64,000 nt of DNA from Ophiodon elongatus (lineage: Eukaryota > Chordata > Actinopteri > Perciformes > Hexagrammidae), in contig JACSYO010000527.1 of the NCBI GenBank assembly GCA_016806645.1, forward strand, positions 1,931,001 to 1,995,000, in the 5' to 3' direction. A program made the translations under genes and the position numbers. How positions within the stretch are numbered: position 1 is the first letter of the stretch; each line of letters opens with the position of its first letter. The notes beneath the pieces were generated by a model. It was given only the letters and a program-made list of their open reading frames with translations. It made no database searches and was not told the origin of the DNA. This document shows positions 1 to 12,480 of this stretch, one piece after another.

Positions 1-2298
1 TGTTTTTATCAATTCATCGTATTATTTTATAGGTACACTAGTTCAGCTTTTTTTTAAAGGTAGACTTTTAGTATTAACCACTACACCGTCATTCTATTAT
101 TTCTTAGTATTGTGATTCATGTTGTTCTGCACAGCCCCTTCTTGTCCCCTCCTCTCTTGCAAATGACAGCATTGATGCTTTTGTTTTGAAGGGTAGTTCA
201 CCTAACTTCCTGTGATTTTCTGATTCGCTCTCTCAAACTTGATCCAGTTCCTAATTCTGAAAGAAGACTTGGAGGGATAATCAGTAGGTCACACCTTTGA
301 CAAACTTCTCTGATTGTAGTGCTTGAGACTGAACAAAAGGAGAGAAACGAAAGACAGAAATAGACTTAAGGGGAATGACGTCAAGCGGTGCTTTCTGCTC
401 ATAGAGTTATAGATCAGATAATCCCAACAGAACAGACGAGGATACACAATCACCTTTATTTTGAGCTCAGTAATACCTTCAGGATGAGGACTGCTGACCT
501 TTGTCCAAAGCATTATGAAAAGGCTAAAACCAACAAATTATCACTTCCAACCAGTCCAATAGCTCGGTCAGTGGCCCTAAGGTTCAAACTATGATGCTCT
601 ATGTACCCCTTCCCAGCCTCAGTTTTAGACATGTCAGTGACATCGTGTCAATGTGCTCTCATTATTTGCATTCTGTACTTTCAAAATAAACTTCCACCTT
701 CAGAGGAAGTTGGAATTGGGCAACAAAACCACTTAGTTAGGGTTAGGAAAAGAGCACGGTTGACCTTAACTTGTGTGATCAACTCATGTGACTACAGAGC
801 GACTCACGTGAGTCACATGACTAACAAATGACTAACGACTGAAGAAAAGAACATGAAAGTTCTATTAAGTTAAACAGCAGCTGATGTACCGGTATACTCC
901 AGAACCCTGGAACAACAACATGGAACTGTTGGCCTTTTGTGGTCTCAGCTTCAATGAATAAAACTTCCGACCACACCCAACAGAGACAAAAAAACAACAA
1001 AAACAAATCCAAGCAGAGAGGGCTGCAAACACTGCTTCCCAGACTGGTGTTAAGTGTCTCTGTGACAAAGTGCTTTAGAACTCACCATTTGTCCCCATAT
1101 TTATTTATTGACTTAGTGCATTATTTTATTGTTGCTTACCATACCCACCAGGGGATTCAGAGTCCAAAGGAGGAGGTGCTCAACCATTTATACTCTGGAT
1201 GATGTCAGCAGTGACATCATGGGGGCTAGTCCAAGTGCGGGGGCGGGGGGAGGAGTGAATGGTTTCACCTGCACTCATGGTGCAGGCCGGATCGGGCTAA
1301 TTGAAGGCTCTATTTGACCAGATGCCTTCAGCTGTTACAGGGGGAAAGACAAGCGACCTGACGGTGTAGCTGTGTGCACGTGAGGTTATGGCTGAAGTTA
1401 ATCTAAGTTACCTTAGAGATAAGTTATTCAGTTCAGTTAACTGTTTCTTTTGTGTCTTTATATTGTTTGCATATCTGCTTGAGCACACACGTAGCAGAGC
1501 TACTTATAGAAATAAACATATTTGGTTCCTGAATAAAGTATTTCGTGTCTGCCTCCTACCACTTTCAAAGCCACTCCAGTCAGGCTTCACCACAGTCTCT
1601 TTAAAGGGAAACTGAAACAGACCAGTAGTGACAGTTATTTCATGTCATTTCATTGCTGCTGCTTTCCAGTATTGTCTTTGTCCTCATCCCACAGTCATGT
1701 TGAATTATCTCATTCTTTTTTGAACCGTAATAGGAAGCCAAAACGCATTTGAACACTTTTTCAGTTCGAGTTTCCATGTGGAGAATTTCGTTACATTTCT
1801 CTCAGCCCTCCTCTCCACTGCCTCCCTTTCCCTTAAGCAATTTTTCTCAAGGCTGCACTTGCAGACAGAGACAGTGGATACAATGCCTGCATTATATTGC
1901 ACTGTCACTGTGCTACTCCTTACTTAATTAACACCAGCCGTGCTAGACTCTAAATCAGAGCTTTTGCAAAACAGGATCCCGTCTGAATAGCGTGCAGAAT
2001 GAGCAGAGCAGGTGTCAGCTCAACGGGGAGAATGTCCTTTCGCCAAGTGACTTGTGCAAACATCAGCAAGTGTCTGCCCCGCTGCTCTGCCCTTGAGCAA
2101 GAAACTTGATCCCCGATAACGCAGGGGCATATCATCGTCTCAGTGGGTCAGTGCCCCTCTCAGTACATTCATTCTCCCACATGCACAGATGACTGACTAC
2201 AAAACTGAGCGCCTGCGTCTGAAGTGGTTATTCAGAAAGATATATGCTAATACCACATTCAGGTTTTTGAATGGTTTGTTCCCTCCAATTGCAATCAC
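1..2298. other. Gene-free stretch
   Basis: AT-rich non-coding DNA. Only short open frames occur on either strand, none with a recognisable domain or a convincing acceptor/donor pair. The one structured item is the family A fragment near 719. It may be intergenic or part of a large intron; the sequence alone does not decide. Confidence 0.6.
719..830 (+). repeat. Dispersed repeat family A, fragment 1
   Basis: Begins with the core GGCAACAAAACCACTTAGTT, followed by a GGGTTAGGAAAAG-like stretch. The same core recurs at 15909 and, diverged, at 22030 and 44766. This copy is short: after about 50 bases it turns into CATGTGACT/CACGTGAGT-type sequence not seen in the other copies. It has no coding capacity. 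The class of the element is unknown to me. Confidence 0.6.
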
Positions 2299-2340
2299 CA
2301 TCCAGCCATCCATTATCTGTAACCGCTTATACTGTTCAGT
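2299..2340 (+). repeat. Short fragment of a common fish interspersed repeat
   Basis: The run CATCCAGCCATCCATTATCT followed by GTAACCGCTTAT is a near copy of the CCATCCATCCATTATCTGTA-ACCGCTTATCC motif that marks the end of a very abundant teleost repeat, as I recall it. Only about 40 bases are recognisable. Confidence 0.45.
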
Positions 2341-4689
2341 GTATGCGTGTTACAGATAGTGAACACATCTATTGTAAGTTAATTAATGAATTATCTTCTC
2401 TTTTCATCCAGCAACCAAGGTGTACCACTGCCATCAGACTGTAGTGCGAAGTGGTGGTTAGCTTCATTCCTCGTCGTAGATGGATACATTTCCAAATGAG
2501 CTTTTCATTCGTTAACGTGAAAAGCCCGTCGCACACCGAGCAGATGTTCTCCAACAAAGCCATGTCTGTCTGACCTTCTTTGTTTGGAGATGTTTGAGCA
2601 GAATCGACACGTTCATTCCGTGTTTGTCCTTTGGTGATGAAGTTTGGTCAGCTTGCCATGCGGTTTGCAAAGGAAAGTATGCTTATATGCACAATCCATA
2701 GCCCAGTATTAGCAGTAAGCTCGCTGGACCAGCTGTGTATTTGTATTGTTTTGAATGAGGTGATGAAGCTAAAATTCCTTCATTTTTGGTATTTGGAAAC
2801 AGAAGAAATGTTGGTAAAGCTATGATGTGTCATCTCAGCGATGTTCCTACCTTATTGTCACACACATACATGCACATACATGAAATCTGACCGCCGCATA
2901 TAACCCTTCCATAAAGCAATCAAAGAGATTGCTGAAAAAAATACTTTAATGTAAGTGATTTGAACTGTGACCTGTCCAAGGTTGTGGCAACCTAAATAAA
3001 CTACAGACAAAAAAAAAAAAACGCCACAAATAATGTTGAACAGTAAACTTTACATGACGGTCTAGCTTAAAGATGGGCTGCAATATGTTTTATGAGTGTA
3101 TCATATCCCATTCAGGGAAAAGTTGTCAGTTACTTTGTGTCAGATATGTATGAGTTACATGGAATGTGTTATCAACTTAACGACTCAACAGTTATTTTTG
3201 CCCGTTCGTAGATTAAAAATTACAGTAGGTATCACTTTCATTCTCCATTGAGGTGATTTTTTTAAGTCAACTGTTGGACCTGTTTGTTTGATCAGTGTGC
3301 CGTGGGAAGTTAGTTTTATGAACACATTCACAGGCCGGCTACTTTGAAACATTCGCGAAGGGTAGTGTGAGTCACAGGCAAAACAAAATGGTGAGCTGAA
3401 ACTTTTTCACCGAGTTTGAGTAGCATGATATGGGTAAGTTTCCCTCTACAGACTAAAGTAGGCCATGTACTGTAAGGGGTAAAGTTACTAAGCAACCCAC
3501 ACATTAACTTGTATTTTCATATGACTGTCTTTCCATTGTTCTTTATGTTCATTTGACCTGCAGGAGCTGATTTTACAGCTCAGTTCATCGAAACAGAACG
3601 ATGCTTGAGTAAATGCTCATAAGGGAAGTCATGGCACGGCTTTCTGAATGAGCTCTGCTAATGGCTTTCAGCACTGAAGAGTAAATCAGCGATTTGCCAT
3701 CAGGGGATATTAATACTGTCATTTCCTCTGCTTTGATGCACTGAGAATTACCTGGGTTTTATTCGTTGTTTTTCTCCCCCCCTGCCGAACCTCTTTCAAA
3801 TCCACACTGAGCCTGTGACATGAGCAGGAAGAGTTATAAAGCGTAAATCCCCACCACATTCAGAGGTTGCAGGGTTCATCCATAATTCATGCGGGAAGAC
3901 GCTGAACAGATTGAATTGTCACAACTCAGGCTGGTACAGATGAAGGGAGAACAAGAGGGGAACGAGCTGGTCTCTCTCGCTCGCTCTCTCTCTCTCTCTG
4001 AGTGTCCAGAGCAGGAATGGAAGGAGCAGGATTAGCAGAGGGAGAGACTCCAACACATCCCGGGTTCAAGTCCGCTCTGTCGAGCAATGTGTCAAATCTC
4101 GAGTTAAGCACACTCATTCTTTCTACTGTATATACACGCCTTTCAAATACAAGGGTTAGAAGAGATTAGAGGGAGTTGTTTAGAAAATGAGGATTTGTTC
4201 ATCGTGTGTGTCAGAGGTTACAGGGAAGAGGCTGATCGGCTGCCACTTAAAACAATAATGAATCAGGGGCAATTTGAGGTCAAGAAGAGGAGGTCAGCAT
4301 TTCTGCGGGGCTATCAGTGACAGTCAGACTATGCAGCCAAGTAAGTGAGAATTGCTTCTACAAAATTAAATTTATGCTAATTAAAAAGCAAAAATTAACT
4401 GAGCGAGCAAACCCGAATGATGCCTTGGGCATGATGACCGTGCAAGTGTCCAGCATTCATCTGGCTGAGAAGCTTTGGATAAATGACAATCACGTGGGAA
4501 TATTAAACTCAGCATACCGTACAAACAGAGTGGAAAGGAACACTTAGGGCTATATGTCGACATTACAGTAATTATCCTCAGTCAAAACGTCTGTGTATCT
4601 CTGACACCGGCTCTTGTGCTGTGTTCACACATAGATACAACCAGGCAAAGGGTTTCCACGCATTGTTACATCTGCAAAAGCGATTATGT
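2341..4689. other. Gene-free stretch with a TC tract
   Basis: No gene seen. It contains a poly(A) run near 3009 and an imperfect TC/CG-rich pyrimidine microsatellite at about 3971-3999. A tRNA B-box-like word (GGTTCAAGTCC) occurs at about 4059, but no tRNA fold goes with it. The remainder is ordinary AT-rich sequence. Confidence 0.55.
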
Positions 4690-5438
4690 TTACGGTCAGC
4701 AGGATTATGGAAAAAGTACTGGCCCAGTTTGGTGGAAGGGTGCACTGGTGGACTCAGGTGCCCTCTCGGATGCCCCTATGGTAAAGAAAACTTGACAAAG
4801 TGCCCTGAGGTGTGCCCTTGCTGTGGAGAAAATATAATAAAGTTCCCTCTTGGATGCCCCTACGGTAGATAAAACACGATGACGGGCCCTCTGGATGCCC
4901 CTACAGTATAACACTTGATAAAGTGCCCTGTAGGGTGCCCTTCAAGTGGAGAAAACATTATCAAGTGCCTTCTGCAATGCCCAAACAGTTTTTAAAACAT
5001 AATAAAGTCCCCTCTTGGGGTACCATTACAGCAGAGAAAATGAGATGCAGTGCACCAATGGGTGCCCTCAAGGGTCACATAGACTGCCCCATACGCCAGA
5101 AAACTCACCTGCAGCCCTTTTTAATTTAATTTGCCTCTGCCAATCAGACAGTCTACCACTGAATGGGTGTAGCATGGGCCAAGGAAGAATTAATTAAAGT
5201 TAAGAGCAGATGCGAATCACACGGCAGACACACAAATATTTTGGTGTATACTGTGTCTGCGTTCTCCCAGTGTACTTTCGGGTTTGATATATTTGTCAGC
5301 AGGATTCTGAAGAAACTGCTGGTCTGATTTCCATGAAACTTGAATGGGGTGTAGCCCTGGGCCCAGGAATAACCCCTTAAAGTTTTGAGCGGATTGGCCT
5401 CGGTGGCGGTCTGCACTCTCCAAGTGCCCTTCTAGATT
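4690..5438 (+). repeat. Composite: two copies of an interspersed element, the first split by a minisatellite
   Basis: Two landmarks of one element each occur twice. GTCAGCAGGATT is at about 4696 and 5294, and a GGGTGTAGC..TGGGCC.AGGAA block is at about 5165 and 5347. In the first copy the landmarks are separated by an array of 42-bp repeats (4758-5090). In the second they are contiguous, and that copy ends in a GGTCTGCACTCTCCAAGTGC-type tail near 5435. I recognise this tail from a repeat widespread in fish genomes, where it closes with a CTCCGAGTGCCCTTCTAG-like end. The element is non-coding and its class is unknown to me. Confidence 0.6.
4758..5090 (+). repeat. Minisatellite, 42-bp unit, about 7.5 copies
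   Basis: Successive units start at 4758, 4800, 4842, 4884, 4923, 4965, 5007 and 5050. Lengths are 42, 42, 42, 39, 42, 42, 43 and a partial unit. Each begins with a GTGCCCT-like word, has an internal ATGCCCCTA-like word and ends in AGAAAACATAATAAA-like sequence. Because 42 is a multiple of three, one frame reads a Cys/Pro/Gly-rich 14-residue repeat through the first two units before a stop at 4870. I regard that reading as incidental. Confidence 0.85.
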
Positions 5439-7088
5439 GATTATGCATTCAAACCCTGTAAGCTCCTTAAAGTTCTACAATAAAGGATTGGGGAGAAGAT
5501 GGCTCTGATCACAGTTTTTCCTCTATTTTCTTTGAAGTGCTTTTATGTAGTTGAGGGGAGCAGAAAACTACTGTGTTTCTGTTTCAAGAGGTAATCAAGA
5601 CAGCGATCAGTTGCTGTTGGTCCTATGCGTCATTTGCATAAAGTTACATATTTTGCAGTTTGCAAATCAGTGGCACCCTGTTACATCTCCATTATTTGAG
5701 TCTGGTTGTATGAATTGGGGTGTTGTCTTCAGGAATTTATTTCAAAATATCATAAGATTACATGAATGGATACAATGTATGATACAACCGGTAACTTACC
5801 TGACGTTTAGTTTGCAGTGTATTGTTGTGGCAAATATATGGCAAACTCAGCAGTCGATAAGAGATTAAACCAAGACGAGATTTGTGCACTTGAGCCGTTT
5901 ATTTGGCAAAGTAAAAAGCTACACTTATGATGTCCACCCTTTCAATTGTCTCTAAATTTAGAAATGTATTTCTGGTGTCATTGTAATTCTCATTGAATCC
6001 ACTATTTAAAATGTTTATAGTGCATACATCCCAATAGATTATCGGAGAAGCATATTGGCATGTGTGTATGATCTTGTTCAGGGATACACGTGTTTTGCAT
6101 TGGGTGCAATTACTGGAATGCCTATGTATGCACCTGGTGTTCGTTCAGTCTGTTTGCCCTGAACGACTGAAGGTCTGTGACTGAAAGCTGGCATGTCATC
6201 AAAGAATGAAGAAGCTCCTTTTTGTATTAGCATGACTAAAATATTCAGAAGTGTTTACTGGCAGAGTTGTAGCAAAAAATATAAAACCCCAAAATAGATT
6301 TAGGTACTGTTTACATCATCACAAGCCGACAAACACAGTTCTGTGTAATAGCCTGGTGTGTGAGATCATCGTAACGCCTAATTAACAGAGTATTGCTCTT
6401 AACCGGTGCCGTGTACATACTATTTCTGTTCCTGCTTAACGTGATGTGTTTTTAATTTAGATGAACTGTGATTAGCTGAGCATTACTGCTGGCACTATTT
6501 TCCTGGAGACACAACAGATAAATGTGGCCAATTATTTCTGCAGCTTTAGCCTATCTCACCTTTTATGTAAGTGAGACACTGAAATTCTCCCTTTGGAGAA
6601 TTAAGGAAGAATCTTTCTGTCGCACAAAATGACTGTAATATACACAATCTGTGGGGATTTGATAAGGGGATTGATCAATACCAGTGACTCCAAAAGCTGC
6701 TTCTCCAGGTAATGAGTCATCTGCATTTTAACCTCAATGTTCAGCCTGCAAACTCTGTCCCTTTGTCAGCTGTTCAGCACAAATCTATGAGGGAGGTCTG
6801 CATCTAATGAAATGAAAACGGGTATAGGACCCACACAATCTCCTTGGAAAGATGGTAGACAATACATACATAAAAGAGGCAAATGTCAAGGTTCAGGGCT
6901 GAGCTAAGACTCAATAGCAGAGACCGACACAGGAGACGAGGTGAAGTTGGAAAGTAAGGGTCTTTACTGGTCACCAAAAGTAATAAACAAAACGTAAAGC
7001 GACTCCAACTGGGAGCGAGCAAAAAACAAAAAGGCAGAGTCAAAAAATCCTTGAATAAACACGAGGGATCCGCACGGGAGCCACGACG

Positions 7089-7124
<36 letters not shown>

Positions 7125-8097
7125 ATAGACACAGAGACATGAGGAAACTGATGGGATGTTACAGCAAAATGTCACTCACACAGGGGGAGATAGACAGGAG
7201 GATGAAGATCCTCAAGGATGGAAAGTAAATCAGCAAATATTGAAAATCAATTCATTAAGTCATTTTCAAGCAAAGATGTTCACCTGTTCAAGCTTCTTGT
7301 TTGTGAAGTTTTGCTGCATTTACTTGTTTTATGTGATCGTAAACTGGTTGTCTTTGAATTTGGAGTGTTGGTTGGACAAAACAAGACATTACTTTGACCT
7401 TTAGGAAATTGCAGTAGACATGTTTCACCATTTTAAAGAACAAGCAATTAATTGGAAAAAAAGAAATCCATCATTTATTTAGTGAAAACCACTGCAGCCC
7501 ATAAAGCAGTACTATTATTGATTAGATATCTTTGTTGGATGTATGCAGTTAGATCAAACAACATATTAAATAAAGGTGTCAAGTCATGGATGGTTTTAAT
7601 TAAAAATGACTTAATATGCAACAGCACCCTCTGAGTCAGCAGGATGTGCTAAAGATTGATAATTCCTCGCAGCCTGGGCTGTGTGTAAATCTTCCAGCAC
7701 TCAGAGTTATGTTTCAATGAATGATGTGTTACTTTTGGTGGTAAGCACATTCAAGGCAGAAAAATATGTGCACTAATATAGCCTATATAGCTGGAAAATA
7801 TGTGTGGTGTGCTCTCTTTCTGTTGGTGATTAAGAGGCTGGAGGAACACTACAATTTATGGGCGAAAGTGCCCTTTCTTAATGCCATGAAAGGTCAAGAA
7901 GTGGTAATTCACCAGAGAAATTACAGTTGCGCATGCAAAGACATCACAAAATAATATAAGGCATAGTGGTAGAGGGGAACTGATTTGTTTCATGGTTCCA
8001 CTTTACTATTTTCATCTGATGCTTTCTTTATAATTGCACAGCTTTTCTGGCTAAATCTGTAACAGAGCAATCTGTCATGTGCCACCGGAGAGTTTAG
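5439..8097. other. Gene-free stretch
   Basis: No coding exon recognised. The part around 6880-7080 (CACAGGAGACGAGG, TTTACTGGTCACC and a run of A-rich words) has the look of a decayed transposon end, but I cannot name it. Otherwise it is AT-rich intergenic or intronic sequence. Confidence 0.5.
7090..7121 (+). repeat. (AC)n microsatellite
   Basis: A perfect AC dinucleotide run of about 16 units, followed by AGAGATAGACACAGAGAC. On the minus strand it encodes a Val/Cys tract in a 123-residue open frame (6804-7175), which is therefore not a gene. Confidence 0.9.
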
Positions 8098-8232
8098 GAA
8101 AGCAAGTTATATAGCACATCTTAACAGCAAGGGGATTCAAAGGGATACATTAACATAAAAAAATAAATAAACAAAGTGCTAAAAAAACACAATTAAATAC
8201 AATCAAATACAGTCATTAAAGAGCCAAGAGAT
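8098..8232 (+). repeat. Retroposon-tail-like repeat fragment
   Basis: Contains TTATATAGCACATCTTAACA, then AAGGGGATTCAAAG, then A-rich AAATAAATAAACAAAGTGC. This matches the order of the ubiquitous fish motif TATATAGCACATTT / CAAGGCAATTCAAAGTGC / TTTACATAAAA. It is diverged and non-coding. Confidence 0.5.
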
Positions 8233-8399
8233 TAGAAAAGTGTAAAAGTAGGAAAGTGTTCATCAATGCCTTTTGTCAACAATTGCTTTTCCAATGAAGC
8301 AAGAGTTACCCGTTCAATTCGAAGTACAAAATGACCACGACTTCTTCACAGCACATTACGTGGTGGTGGCACATAATGTGTTAAGAGTACGTGCCACTG

Positions 8400-8640
8400 C
8401 GACAGAAAAAAATGTAATGTTAGGTTTAGGCAGCAAAACTAATGTTAAGTTTAGGCAATATCACAACTTAGGTAAAGTTACGTAAAGCAAAAAACATCAT
8501 GGGTGGGCTTAAAATAAGTATGTAAACTAAGTAAAATACTCACATGTGCTACGAATGTCACATCACAACAACTCAACAACACTCACTTTCCATATTACTT
8601 CGTACTTCCGTACTTTGCAACGCCCCGGCCCCCGAAGCGT
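8400..8640 (+). repeat. Dispersed repeat family A, copy 2
   Basis: Shares GGGCTTAAAATAAGTATGTA plus AACTAAG with the minus-strand copy at 19.6-19.9 kb, and ACAACTCAACAACACT with the copy near 22490. It ends in a GC-richer part (CGTACTTCCGTACTTTGC and following) not seen in the other copies. Two short GTTAGGTTTAGG-like words precede it. Confidence 0.65.
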
Positions 8641-10189
8641 CTCCGTCAAGCTGTTAGAGCTACCATGGAGCCCACACTGTCACAAACTGCATTCCATGAA
8701 CAAATATTAGCAAATTTTTGGAAAAACGAAAAAAGCAATTTCAGAGAAAAGCAGACAGAAAGGTCTACAGTACAATATGCATTTGGATACATTCAGGATG
8801 TTGAACTGAAGTGAAAACAAGTTAAAACATGTAGATAGAAGCTAAAGCCTACAGATCACAGCATAAAAGTGAACCACCACATCACTTGACGATCGAAACA
8901 GAAGACAATCTCGGGGAACTAGCATCACCTGTCTTAAAAACACAATCACTCCATTTTGTGGTGTTTGGCAGCCAAATCAAACTTTTTTTTTTTTTCCGAT
9001 GCAAAGGTCCTTCTGTGTTTATAATAATGAAGTCTTCTCTTTTTGTGTATAAATTAACTTTGCAGCATTAGTATTCCCTCAGACTCATGGTGTAACTGGC
9101 ATTGAAAAAAACAAGATTAGGCTGTTACACCAAGAGCTGTTCCTGGATCAGTGGATCTTAAATCTTTCTCCTCTGGTCCCGCAGTGCTATCTACATCCCT
9201 TGCATTACATTTCATTATAGTAACTCTGTATTTGTTTAGATACCTTGGCAGCTTTCGTTGTAGTTTCGCTACCTTCCTTAGAAATATCACAAGCACTGCC
9301 AGGTGGTCATATCTTTCCCCAAGTAATTTCTGTCATTGCCTAGAAGCTCGTCTAGGACAAAATCCCAGCTGTGGGACAATAGATAGCCTCCATCATTCCA
9401 GTTTACTGTCTGCTGTTCTCATTTCAGACTTTTGTTGCTTCTTGTTGTTTTTTGTTGCTCTCCAATGTGTCAATTCTGGTCTCGAGCAGTTCATAATGTG
9501 CCTCTCTTTCATGCATTGATGTGAAATTGCCGACCTTAGGTTTTCTGGAAGACGTGTTGTTTGCTTCTGTTTCAGAAGTCGCCTTTTGCTCTATTCTATG
9601 TTCTTTTTTCAGGTCTGTCCCTCAGATATATATTCCATTGCACAAGTTGCTCAAATATCACATACATCCTGAAAGTTCTCTTCTGAGTTTTGTTCTTGTC
9701 TGGATATACAAGTTTGATGTTGGTTGTTGATTGGAAATTAACTCTTCTGTACACAAGGTGTAAAATAGGGTAAATCTTAACAGATAAGCTTTTTCCTTCT
9801 CTGCCTGCAACTACGCACCTACATTTTGTCTGTCTTGGAAATTTGTATACGTATGGAAAATAGGCAATTGAATAATATATTGAATACACTGAAACGCTAT
9901 TAGTAACAACATTTAGATAAGCTAAACCGTAGTTATTTTAACTATGTTGTTTCTTGTGAAGTTTATGGATGAGACATGTTGCTTGACATTCGTAGGAAAA
10001 CGCACAAGAATGAGGAATAACTTTTAATAGGATATCTTTTGAACCGTTGTGGATATGTTTTGTCATTGAATGTTATTTTATAATAAATGAAGGCACCCAG
10101 ATATTTGTAGCACTTGACTTGTTCAATGAGCTGTCCCTTAATGACTTCCTTCTTAAATCAGATCATTTTATTTTGTGTTTGTTACACTA
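8641..10189. other. Gene-free stretch
   Basis: No supported gene. A 122-residue plus-strand open frame (9151-9519) has no recognisable domain. Its composition (Leu/Phe/Ser/Cys from T-rich DNA) is what chance gives here. Confidence 0.55.
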
Positions 10190-10830
10190 GAACTAGAAAT
10201 AAAGCGGCAGCTGATGAAGTTATACCTGCCAAAGACAATGATGGTACACTTCTACACTGTCCTCACTGAGTTCATCCTCACCTCCTCCATCACCATCTGG
10301 TACGCTGCAGCCACCGCCAAGGATCATTGGCTCTGCTGAGAAGGTGATTGTCCACAATCTGCCATCTCTGCTCGACTTGTACATCTCCAGGACCCTGAGG
10401 CGGGAAAGAACGACTGTAGCTGACCTCTCCTACCCTGGACACAAACTGTTTGAGTCTGTTTACTTCTGGCAGGGGGCTGTGGTTGATCAGGACCAAAACC
10501 TCACGCCACAAAAAAAAGCTTCTTCCCGACTGCATCAACAAGGCCCGGGACCCCCGCTGACCAATACTTTTACATCCCCAGAACAATCATTCACACATCC
10601 CTGCAAAACTGTGCAATTAAAAATATAGACACTCAAATAACAGACATATTTGTTACATACTCTCATACATTCGTTTGTTGTTTTTTTGTATTCTATGGTA
10701 TATTTTCATATTTTTTATTTTAATTATGTCTTTATACTATTGTTTATTGTTATGCACCAATCCTAAAGTAAAATTCCTTGTATGTGCAATAATACTTGCA
10801 ATAACCCGTTTCTGATTCTCATTCTAAATT
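10190..10830 (+). mobile_element. Non-LTR retrotransposon (LINE) 3' end, degenerate
   Basis: Conceptual reading gives fragments typical of the C-terminus of fish LINE reverse-transcriptase proteins: SSITIWYAAATAKD, LPSLLDLYISRTLRRE, LSYPGHKLFESV and SFFPTASTRP-like. These are spread over frames broken by stops and shifts. After the coding part comes an AT-rich 3' UTR ending in AAATTCCTTGTATGTGCAAT followed by AATACTTGCAATAA, the usual tail of such elements, then a TCTGATTCTCATTCT tail. It is truncated at the 5' end and inactive. I am confident of the LINE class but not of the exact clade. Confidence 0.8.
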
Positions 10831-11206
10831 TAAACACCACCATCACGCCACTGAAAATTATCATCAACCACTGGTTCATGACCAGAATCACTCCCCTCTT
10901 ACAGGCCCTGTGGCGACCAAGTGGAAGAATGCTGCAAATCAGACATCGTGCCGTTCACTCTGACACGACGGGATCTATTTACCAGAAATTGGAAAATCCA
11001 TCCAACAATGCTTGTGTTCGTGCTAAAATTAGACAGTAATTTCTCATCAAAAGAGTGGGCTGGATAATGCTAAATGCAGAGACCTTAAGAAACGACAGAT
11101 GAGTATGTGTACGGGCCTTCCCCTTTTATGTCTTATATATTATCTTAAGACATTCAATCAATTTCTATTCATCTCAGGATAATGAATGGTGGTCATACTA
11201 TAGTTG

Positions 11207-11251
<45 letters not shown>

Positions 11252-12245
11252 GTGTAAGCTTGCTCACTACGTTCTTGCATTTTGTTTCGTTGAAACGTAT
11301 CAACCACAGCCACTGTTGGCTTCAAAAACCATCATCCTGCATAGTGTTTGGATTATGTCTAAACTGTGCTCCATACCTAACAGTGATATATGAGAAGGGA
11401 GATAAGAGCATGAGTTCACCAAACATCATCATCATCATCAAATAGGTACTTCTCCTACAGTGGTGTCTGGGAGCTTTCTACTGAAACAGCATTGCAATTG
11501 CATGCTCTCGCCAACACTAAGAGCTTTTCCTGATTTCTCATACAGGCACTGCTATGTACACAATGTTGCCATTATGAGAGTCTCATACGTACGCTTTGAC
11601 AATGCGGACCTTGAGTTTTATCTTCCTCCATTAGGAACGAAAGTGAAAATATCTGCACCCAACATCATGGTTCTTAAGTAATTTCGCAGCTTTTCTCTCC
11701 AGTGTCTGGTAGTATCTAAAAGCTGATCCACCTCCAGCCACTCATCTCTATTTATTTAAAATAACATAGTATTTTCTATCCAGCAACCCTAACATATATT
11801 TGTCTGTCTCTCTCTCTCTGCCACTGTTTGTCCATCTCTGTCTTCTCGGTTTGTCTCTTCCTGATGCTTCACCAGTCAGCCAAGAATATTCATGTCCCCA
11901 CAATCCAAACACCTTCATCAACATTGCCAGCCCATCCACTTTTCTCCTCATTTTCTAAGTTATTTTCTTCCCACTGCTGCCTTGATAGCTTCTTCAGCCT
12001 CTAACAAACAGCGGCCTTAATGAGTCAGGCAGATGGTGCTGCCTATGTATCTACTTAAATACTGTAAATTTCCCCAAGATGGAGCGATGAAAGAAGGAAT
12101 AATAGTTTCAATTGAGCTGACCTTGAAATAAGAATGCTGCATTTAAACGACCAAACCGGTGGTTTTGCACATTTTATCCAATTACCTAGAGACTATGCCA
12201 ACCATTCTATATTGCAAATAAGTATACATTTAAAGATTAATTGTC
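10831..12245. other. Gene-free stretch
   Basis: No coding feature supported. Holds the TTA microsatellite at 11209-11251, a short CAT run near 11426 and a TCTC tract near 11806. Confidence 0.55.
11209..11251 (+). repeat. (TTA)n microsatellite
   Basis: An uninterrupted TTA/ATT trinucleotide run of about 14 units. It produces a poly-Leu stretch in an overlapping open frame (11182-11445), which is not a gene. Confidence 0.9.
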
Positions 12246-12249
12246 CATG

Positions 12250-12480
12250 TGCAGGGGAAGACTGGCCATCGGGAAGACTCCCTTAGAGTTTTTATTTTTC
12301 AATTTCTGGTGTTAGTAGGGCCAATCTAACACTGTCAATATTAGGGGGTATACAAGCCGCCCCTCCCAATTTGGACTGATCCTCGTTGGTGGAGAAATCT
12401 GATTGGCTCTGTCATTTTCAACTAAACATGACAAGCTGTGACTAGTGTTAAAGCTCACCCAGGATCGTCTGGCTTTTCTT
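12250..12480 (+). repeat. Probable dispersed fish repeat fragment
   Basis: Contains GACTGGCCATCGGGAAGACT and, further on, GGGCCAATCTAACACTGTCA. Both words stand in the order seen in an abundant fish repeat with a GACTGGCCATCGGGA ... GGGCCGGTCTAACACTGTCA layout, as I recall it. It is non-coding and diverged; the boundaries are approximate. Confidence 0.4.

Noticed and set aside
3990..4095. tRNA gene suggested by GGTTCAAGTCC
   Set aside because: The bases flanking the B-box word do not pair as a T arm, and no acceptor stem or anticodon arm can be drawn.
4758..5090. CRISPR-like array of evenly spaced repeats
   Set aside because: Units are contiguous with no unique spacers and all positions diverge together, as in a minisatellite; the host is a vertebrate.
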